Below are positions 57,319 through 64,000 of a DNA stretch of 64,000 nt, piece after piece. Position 1 is the stretch's first letter, and every line of letters starts with the position of its first letter. Source of the stretch: Diatrype stigma. Taxonomy: Eukaryota > Ascomycota > Sordariomycetes > Xylariales > Diatrypaceae. The notes under the pieces were generated by a model, which searched no databases, was not told the DNA's origin, and was given only the letters and a program-made list of their open reading frames with translations. The DNA lies in assembly GCA_022225965.2 (NCBI GenBank), contig JAKJXP020000024.1, forward strand, positions 62,001 to 126,000, written 5' to 3'. A program made the position numbers and the translations under genes.

Positions 57319-57663
57319 TACTCGAACCTCCGATCCATCATGGTGCATCATGGAACCTGCCCAGGTGGAACCTTGAAGTTCAGATGAGGCGGGGTTCCAA
57401 TGCATGTGTCAAGCGCCGGCCAGCTGACAGCACTGCCAGCTCTTCAAGATTCGTTGCCGACACCTGCACCGCATCACACCAACAACCCCAGGGCCACCTG
57501 CAACAACCAACAACCAGGGTCGAGGTCCCGAACAATTTCGAGATGCGCTAACGAGACGGCCCACCGAAATTTGCTACAGCACGACTTCGAGCCTTCTCAT
57601 GACCAGGCAAGCACCTGCAGACACGACAATACAGCGGATGAACCCAATCAGCCAGTGATCGCC
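57319..57663. promoter_or_regulatory. Promoter and leader region of RSM24
   Basis: 345 bases between the transposon end and the RSM24 start. An upstream in-frame frame opens from 57400 but is rich in His/Pro/Asn and unlike a mitochondrial leader. The transposon thus ends about 350 bases from an essential gene. Confidence 0.5.
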
Positions 57664-59043
57664 ATGGCTTCAACAGTCCAGCCGCTGCGGGTGTGTCTGC
57701 GCGCCTACAGACGTGCCCCCGTCCCCCAGCTCCCCCAGCAGAGCAGAGCAGCAGCAGCCGCAGCAGCCGCACCCCGGATACGGTTACAGACCCCAACAGC
57801 CACCACGAGACGGGGCTTCTCTACGACGCAGCCGCACCCCGCCAAAGCAAAAAAACCCAAGCTTGACGAAGAAGATGCCGATGGCGAGGTTAAAATCGAC
57901 CGCCCCCTGACCGAAGAAGAGCTCAAATGGATCGACGGCATCAAGGCGAAGTGGGACAAGCTGCCGCCGGCGGCCCAGAACCAGTTCGAAAAGGATGCGT
58001 ACGAGCTCAACCAGGCGAGGCGCTCCGCTATGGCGATGGACAAGGATGCATTGAGGGGAGCGAAGTTCTGGAGCCATTTGGAGGAGGACACCGAGTTCAT
58101 CACCGACGAGCAGAACGAGGACCCCTTCGACGAGGATGACATCATGGCCATGGCCCACCACAAGTTCGAGGAGTTCCGCGAGTACAGGGAGTACGCCCGG
58201 TTGGCCGCCTGGGAGATGCCGCTGCTGTCTAGTGAGTCGCTCCGCCGGCTTCGTCCGTGCCTTCTTCGTTTTCTTTCACCCTCTGGGGAACTAACGGGTG
58301 CTATCTCTGCCATCTAGAGCTGGCGCGGCCGTTCGAACCCCCGACGGAGGAGGAGCCCCTGCGATTCCGCTACACCTCGTACATGGGCGAGTTCCACCCG
58401 GCCGAGAGCAAAGTCGTCGTCGAGTTCTGCCCGAAGGACCTCGGGCTCACCGAGGCCCAGCAGCTGAAGATGAAGAAGCTGCTCGGCCCCCGGTACAATC
58501 CCGAGACGGAGATCGCCAAGATGAGCTGCGAGCAGTTCGAGCATCAGGCCCAGAACAAGAGGTACCTCGGGGACGTCATCAACTCGTTAATCGAGAAGGC
58601 AAAGGTACGCTTCTACTGCGGTTTATTACTGCTACTTGTTCTCGTTCCACCCCCCTCCCCTTCTTTTCTCGCCCTTCATCAAGAGAAGACAAGAAAAGAG
58701 GAAGGGGAAGGGCCACTTCGCAAGTTTACTAATGATGGTTCTCTCTCTCTCTCCTTAGGACCCTACGGACATGTTCGAAGACATCCCATTGTACACGGGA
58801 CACCACACCTTCAAGGTCAAGCCTAAGTTCCCCAAGGAGTGGCGCATGACGGAGGAGCGCCGCAAATACATCGACGAGGTCCGGGAGAAGGCGCTGCTGA
58901 TCGACAAGGAGAAGGAGGAGCAGGGTCTCCTCGTCGACGGTCCCGCGCGGATCAAGCAGTACCTCGAAAAGCCGGTTGCCGTGCCCGAGCATGTCCTGCA
59001 GCGGCCGGTCAGGCCGACGAGTCGGCCCGCTCGCCGGATATAA
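57664..59043 (+). CDS. RSM24: Mitochondrial small-subunit ribosomal protein Rsm24/mS35
   Basis: Three exons, 57664-58231, 58318-58604 and 58759-59043, close in frame to 379 residues. A basic, Ala/Arg-rich N-terminus (MASTVQPLRVCLRAYRRAPV, ending about TTRRGFSTTQ) looks like a mitochondrial targeting sequence. The body has the MRP-S28/Rsm24 signature: RYTSYMGEFHPAESKVVVEF, CPKDLGLTEAQQLKMKKLLG, SCEQFEHQAQNKRYLGDVIN and DMFEDIPLYTGHHTFKVKPK. It is a structural protein of the mitochondrial 37S subunit. The ATG at 57664 (gatcgccATGGCT) is preferred because it begins directly with a targeting-like leader. The stop is followed at once by a G-rich repeat in the 3' UTR. Confidence 0.92.
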
Positions 59044-61959
59044 AGGGGAAAGGGGAAAGGGGAAAGGGGGAGGCGGAATCCGATGGCCACCTCAAAAGCG
59101 ATCCAGAGATCGGTCTCGCGTGCTTATCATGAACTGGCACTCGTCCGCTGGCCCTGCTTGGCCCTGTCTACCAAGCTTCGGAGCAGTGACGTGCGATGCG
59201 AGACATGGTTGGCTGATGTATAAATGTAAAACATATTTGGCATACATGGATTGACATCAATGGATGGCGCATGCAGGCCATCAGAAATGCTCCGGAGAGA
59301 TACATACATAGATCTCCTGGTTCATTAGATCTGCTATGTATGGATGATGAAGCAAAACTCGCACGTTCACATGGATGTGGTCGCGTGGTAGATGTGATGT
59401 TTATGGGCAGAGTCTCTTGGTTTCTATAGTATCCCTTTTCGCACATCTACAGGAAAGACACCACTGCTCACAAGTGAGCAGGGTAAACGCAGTCACTACC
59501 CAGATAGGGTGTCATGCGGTCTCACGACGACTTCACAAAAAGACGGCGAATTCTACACTTGAATATATCGTTCGCATGTTTTGCCAACAAAAATGCTCAT
59601 CGTAGTTGCTCAATTTCATCTCACATTCCTGTGCCACGAGTGTGTGCGCTCCCAGATACCCAATTTACCTAATAATGAACTGAATCGGTGAACCTACCTC
59701 AACAACAAGGCCCGTCCCTAGCCGAGCATTGGATGTTCGTTTGGTTGGCTGGCCGGGCGTCTCCAATATGCAGGCACCACTTACTGATCACCCAGTTGCT
59801 TATGCATTAAGTTGCTCCTATGGATGTATTCGCTTTCCTTCTTATGCTGCATCAGGTGTCTGTTCTTCTCATTGGGTAAGCGCCCGTCTTCGGATTTGGA
59901 GGGCCTACATCGCATTGCATCGCATCGCGCCGCAGCACCGCAGCACCGCAGCGGCTGCGCCGGTTTGCTCGGAGGGGCAAGAAAAGTGACTGGTGAGAAG
60001 GGAAAAGAGGAAGAGAAAGAGGGACCAAATTGGCCGTAGACACGGGCCGGAAACATCGGCACCAGCGCCAAGATCTATGACGATCCGACGGCGGAAGTCG
60101 GCTGGCGCTTGGCATTGATATAGTTACAGAAAGCACCCTTGGGAGCCAGGGAGCTCGAGGGTTCACCGAGCTTTCTCCCTCTGCTCATCTCCTCTCTTAA
60201 CTACATACGCAGGTACGTACATAGTCAGTAGGTAATCACATCACCGGCCTTGCCTGCTTATCCTTAACAAAGCCTGGAAAGCATTCCCATACATCCCTAC
60301 TTACCGACCATCTAGGCTGTCTCATGTCCTCCCACCTGGGTAAGCCGCATTGTATGTCACAAAGTGCTATGTCGCAATGTCGCAATCCGCGTAGATATCA
60401 TGATAATACGTCAGATCGTTGGTCTGTGTGGCTGAGCCTACAACTAATTAAGACGCTCGCCGCAGTGTGACCATGCGCCACAGAGTGATTACGAAATCGG
60501 CACTCTTTCAGCCCGACAGGGGAGGCAAGGGAGGGCGGAGGGACAGCGGGATCCTCCAGCTTCCAGTGGGCTCCGTGAGACGATCGCACGCACGGCAGAG
60601 CGGCACTTGGGTGGCTTGAGCTAGCTTAGCCACCTGACTATATGTCCGGTCTGCTGTTGACGCCACAGCTGACGTCATATATCATACAGCTATTAGCAGG
60701 TTATTAATTACCTTACCTGTGTAGTTGCTATTACCATCGCAATCATGCGAGCTCGAAGCTTCTAATGATTGTCTGCGACACAGAGATAAACAAATGTATG
60801 TATTGAGATGCTACATAGTAATCAATGAGGGCATTACTCTGGGAATGACTCGAGCTGTCGAGAACCAAATACGCCCGCCGCAGAGAACAAGACTAACTAC
60901 CCCTGCGATGGTCCAGATTTTCAATGGCATGCGGTTCAAGCGGTCTTCCAGTTCCATGCATGTCGTACCTACAACTGTTTAGTACCTAACCTAGTTTACC
61001 GCATTCCCGTCCGGCGCATCAATGGTGAACAACAGCTCGCTCTGTGTGGCTGGGGCTCCGATGGTAACGTATGGCAGGCAGAGCATGGGCAATTTGTATG
61101 TACCAAGTTTTCTTGTTTGTGTGTGTTCCAAATTAAAGGAGTAAATTGGAAGTACGAAATAGGTAGTTGTGGCTCGTACTCGTTCCAGTTGCAGCCCGTA
61201 CGTACATACATCCATGGTAGGTAGCAATTACATAGTACAAGTTGGGCCGTACCTGGGAAGGTCTTGCACGATGGAGATGGGGATGGAACTTGACAGACGG
61301 GTTGCTAAGAGGGTTGCTAATGCTATGCAGGTTTGCAGGCCTAGCCCCGAAAGGAAATAAAGGCAGGAAACAGGGAATCCACCGTTTCCACGAACCGCTA
61401 ATAATTGCGACTATGCTGCATAGGTTGGAGGGAGGAAGAAAAACGTGGTGGCACAATGCCACAATCCCGGGGCCCGGGGGGGCGCCTATGACTGACCATG
61501 ATGTATGTACAGTATGACGCAGTCTACCTGGCTGGGATATTCACTGGCGCTACCCGTTCGTCACAGCCAACACATTTCCAAGCAAAGATATGCAGCATGG
61601 AAGTTGGCCAGAAACCTATTATTCGTAAGTGACTCCACTGTACTATGAGGCATGTGCCGGTAGGTATGTAGGGCGGTTTGGCAGTTCGGGTCGTTGTTAT
61701 TCGATTTTGTATATTTAAACCGCATTCCCTCCCCCCTCTGCCTTTGTTTGCGCTAAGGTTCCGTTCTGGCTTTATATTTAATATCTTTCCACTCAGCAAC
61801 AACATCAACAACCGCAATCACAGCCACAACAACCTGTTAACCCAATCTAATACAATCAATACAATTCACTACTACGACTTGCGACTGGAGTATCTTCGTT
61901 GCAGCATATAATCATCAATTGCAGTCCCCTGAGACAGAAACCGCAGTACCACCCTCAAC
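59044..61959. other. Large spacer and PMP3 promoter/leader
   Basis: About 2.9 kb with no supported gene. Open frames overlap on several strands and are short. From about 61700 the sequence looks like a promoter: a TATATTTAAACC word at about 61708, a C-rich run with CCCCT (stress-element-like) at about 61728-61737, and a CAACAACATCAACAACCGCA leader. CCGCAGCACCGCAGCACCGC repeats lie near 59929-59950. Confidence 0.45.
59045..59070 (+). repeat. (GGGGAAA)n tract in the RSM24 3' UTR
   Basis: Four runs of four or five G separated by AAA begin two bases after the RSM24 stop codon, on the sense strand. The pattern satisfies the usual G-quadruplex rule. Confidence 0.8.
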
Positions 61960-62429
61960 ATGGCGTTTACACCCAGGTAAGTCTTTCTGTTCCCCCTCCT
62001 GGTACCAGGTGAGACGGGAGAGAAGTGGTCGCTGACTGATCCCGGAACAACAGCGACATCTGCAAAATCCTCTTGGCGATCTTCGTCCCGCCCATCGGCG
62101 TCTTCCTAGAGCGTGGTTGTGGCGCAGACTTCTGCATCAATGTCCTGTTGACGATCTTGGGTTACATCCCGGGTATAATCCACGCACTGTACGTTCTGAT
62201 TTCTCTTCCTCTCCTCCCCGATCGATAGCTGCTGGCACTCTGTGATCCCATTCCCTGAGATGAGGGGAGAACCAGAAGGCTATCATGCATCAGACATCGC
62301 ACATACACGCATGCGCCCGTGTGGTGGTGGTGGATGAGGTGTTGGAAGATCATGCGACGACAGTGGAATGTTTGTTCGTTGTTACTGACATCAGCGCCCC
62401 GCCACAGGTACATCATCCTGAAATACTAA
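61960..62429 (+). CDS. PMP3: Plasma membrane proteolipid 3 (PMP3/UPF0057)
   Basis: Three exons, 61960-61976, 62054-62188 and 62408-62429, close in frame to 57 residues, too short and split for simple frame finding. The product reads MAFTPSDICKILLAIFVPPI, then GVFLERGCGADFCINVLLTI and LGYIPGIIHALYIILKY. This is the complete two-helix PMP3/Stress-induced hydrophobic peptide family, with the conserved PPxGVFLxxGC and LGYIPGIIHA motifs. These proteolipids sit in the plasma membrane and influence membrane potential, cation tolerance and stress response. A long leader and C-rich upstream region fit stress-regulated expression, which is inference. Confidence 0.95.
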
Positions 62430-64000
62430 GCGCCCGCCCGCGCGCCGCCCGCCGCTGCTGCCCACGGATGTGACAGCAAAGAGCCCTTACCCAGCCCCCC
62501 GGCTTCTTGTTCCCCGCCCTACGAAGCACTACCTACGAAGTAGATCCATCCAGCCATTTCCTTTTCGCGGTGGTGTGAGTGGCATGATCGCCGAATGAAA
62601 CCTTGCAGGAAAGAGACGCGTGGAAATGGATGGATTCCGTCCCCATTGGCACGTCTTGGCCGCTGCAACTTCACCATGGCCTTCTCCCCACCCAACGGCA
62701 TCCGGCATGGTGGGGCACCCACCGTGTGACGTGCCTGACGAGGGCTTGGATCATCGATCCTGGCGCGATCAACGACGGCAGCTTGGCGCTTTTTATTCAT
62801 GTTTCTTTTTCTTCTCTTCTCCTTTCGATTTCGCTTCGAGGACGGACTGCATGGAACGGCTTTATGAACCGGGGAACTTGGGTTGGGCAAAGCATTTTGC
62901 AAAAGATGGCCGGAAGGACGGGCTGCTGAGCATTTGAATTGGATGCGACGGTTCTTCGGCGCATCATGGTTTCTATGATGATTCATTCGGCCTGATACAG
63001 GCGGTTGGCTATTCTAGACACACTGGGCGCCTACGATTGATTACCTTACTTTTACGCACCTTACCCACCTGTATAGGTGTTTAATGATTACGAACTACGA
63101 TACCCCGTATAACAAAACACTCCTTTTTGTTATCTACCTGTGCATGTCCATTGACCTGGGATTTAAACCCGTTGATGTTGCATAAACCTGACCATATACG
63201 TCGTACTCCAGCAATTGGGGATACTTGATGCCTCCTTTCTGTACCTGTGTGACTGCTGTGAAGTGCCTATATGGTGGCTGTGGATGTGCCATGAGGCATC
63301 CAGTGTTACGTGATAGGCAAGTGCATGTTTTGTCTTGCGAGGTACCGGAAGCATAATGCTACGAGGTTCAAGTCCCCTGTCCAGTAACTATCACTCATGA
63401 CCATGAGTCGTGTTATATGCACACAACAAGCACCTCTTCTCCACTGGCATGATGAAATCTATCAGATTTTCACAACCTAGCTTTAATCACGTTACGAGGA
63501 ATATCCCACAAATGTTATAAGCTTAAAGAACGAAATACAGAGTTCATCCGAATCTAGAGTTTGGAAGCCGTACACTAAACGTTGAGTGAATGAGGTTGTT
63601 TTATTTTCGGCACGTTCTCTTGATACTAGCCAATCATATCTCAGCAAGCGAGAGCCCATATACTCGAACCTCGCACTTGGTCGTAATTTGGCAATCCCCC
63701 TTTCTGGAGGAACATGGTAAAGATAGGGAATGGCAAGACAGGCTGGTTAGTAGATGGTTTACTTGTGGCACATCTAGTGACGTTAACAACCATAACAGAG
63801 ACAGAGATAGTCCCCATGATATGTACAACATCCTTAAACCCATGGAGCGAGGATATTGAGGATTGATGTATATAGCATTTTGAAAAACGCAAGGCTTCTG
63901 AACCATCTGACCAAGACGATATAAATTCCGCCACCAACTGATTCTATTGCCAATGCCCACTTCATCGGATAGGGATGAGTCCCACCACCAAATCAGGACC
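62430..64000. other. Right-end intergenic sequence
   Basis: PMP3 3' UTR followed by about 1.3 kb without a supported gene. Open frames at 62519-62986 (-), 62603-62937 (+) and 63590-63960 lie on both strands over one another and show no protein features. Confidence 0.5.

Noticed and set aside
57400..57663. In-frame extension upstream of RSM24
   Set aside because: The extra 88 residues are His/Asn/Pro-rich and unlike a mitochondrial presequence, whereas the ATG at 57664 starts a typical one.
63330..63410. tRNA-like segment with GGTTCAAGTCCC (B-box-like)
   Set aside because: No matching acceptor stem, a poor T-stem and no D-arm could be found, so at most it is a degenerate tRNA-derived fragment.

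Overview
This is a nuclear window from a filamentous ascomycete (Pezizomycotina, probably Sordariomycetes; the class is an inference). The evidence is short GT-AG introns (about 45-140 bases) that restore frame exactly, GC-rich third codon positions in housekeeping genes, a gene set with clear fungal homologues, and one AT-rich block that looks degraded by repeat-induced point mutation (RIP). No confident tRNA, rRNA or CRISPR was seen.

Layout. 1-17 kb: a DUF1761-like membrane protein (+), the H/ACA snoRNP protein Nhp2 (-), a 4-kb gap with no supported gene, a C2-domain phosphatidylserine decarboxylase of the Psd2 type (+), and a long Gln-rich ADIP-domain protein similar to NIMA-interacting TinA (+). 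18-27 kb: a co-directional minus-strand group of three multi-exon genes: a protein kinase fused to a von Willebrand A domain, a CorA-like two-helix membrane protein, and a 118-residue protein of unknown function. Their codon use is visibly less GC-rich than that of the neighbours and long gene-poor spacers lie between them; this is the accessory-looking part of the window. 28-38 kb: UTP15 (-), a dienoyl-CoA isomerase-like enoyl-CoA hydratase (+), TFIIH subunit Tfb5 (-), dynein regulator PAC1/LIS1 (-), a small hydrophobic-leader ORF (-), a single-pass PPxY membrane protein (+), and a Kv-beta-type aldo/keto reductase (-). 39-50 kb: a Cys-rich orphan (-), a ten-knuckle CCHC protein (+), actin-interacting protein 1 (+) and ALG13 (-). 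50.3-57.3 kb: a nested transposon block, made of a RIP-degraded minus-strand Ty1/copia retrotransposon with two 186-base LTRs inserted in a terminal-inverted-repeat element. 57.6-62.4 kb: mitochondrial ribosomal protein Rsm24/mS35 (+) and the proteolipid PMP3 (+), followed by gene-free sequence.

Together these are mostly unlinked housekeeping functions: ribosome biogenesis (Nhp2, Utp15), lipid and membrane maintenance (Psd2, Pmp3), dynein and actin dynamics (Pac1, Aip1), N-glycosylation (Alg13), transcription and repair (Tfb5) and mitochondrial translation (Rsm24). The kinase-vWA / CorA-like / small-protein group is the best candidate for an undescribed system; any joint role is inference from co-orientation, adjacency and composition only.
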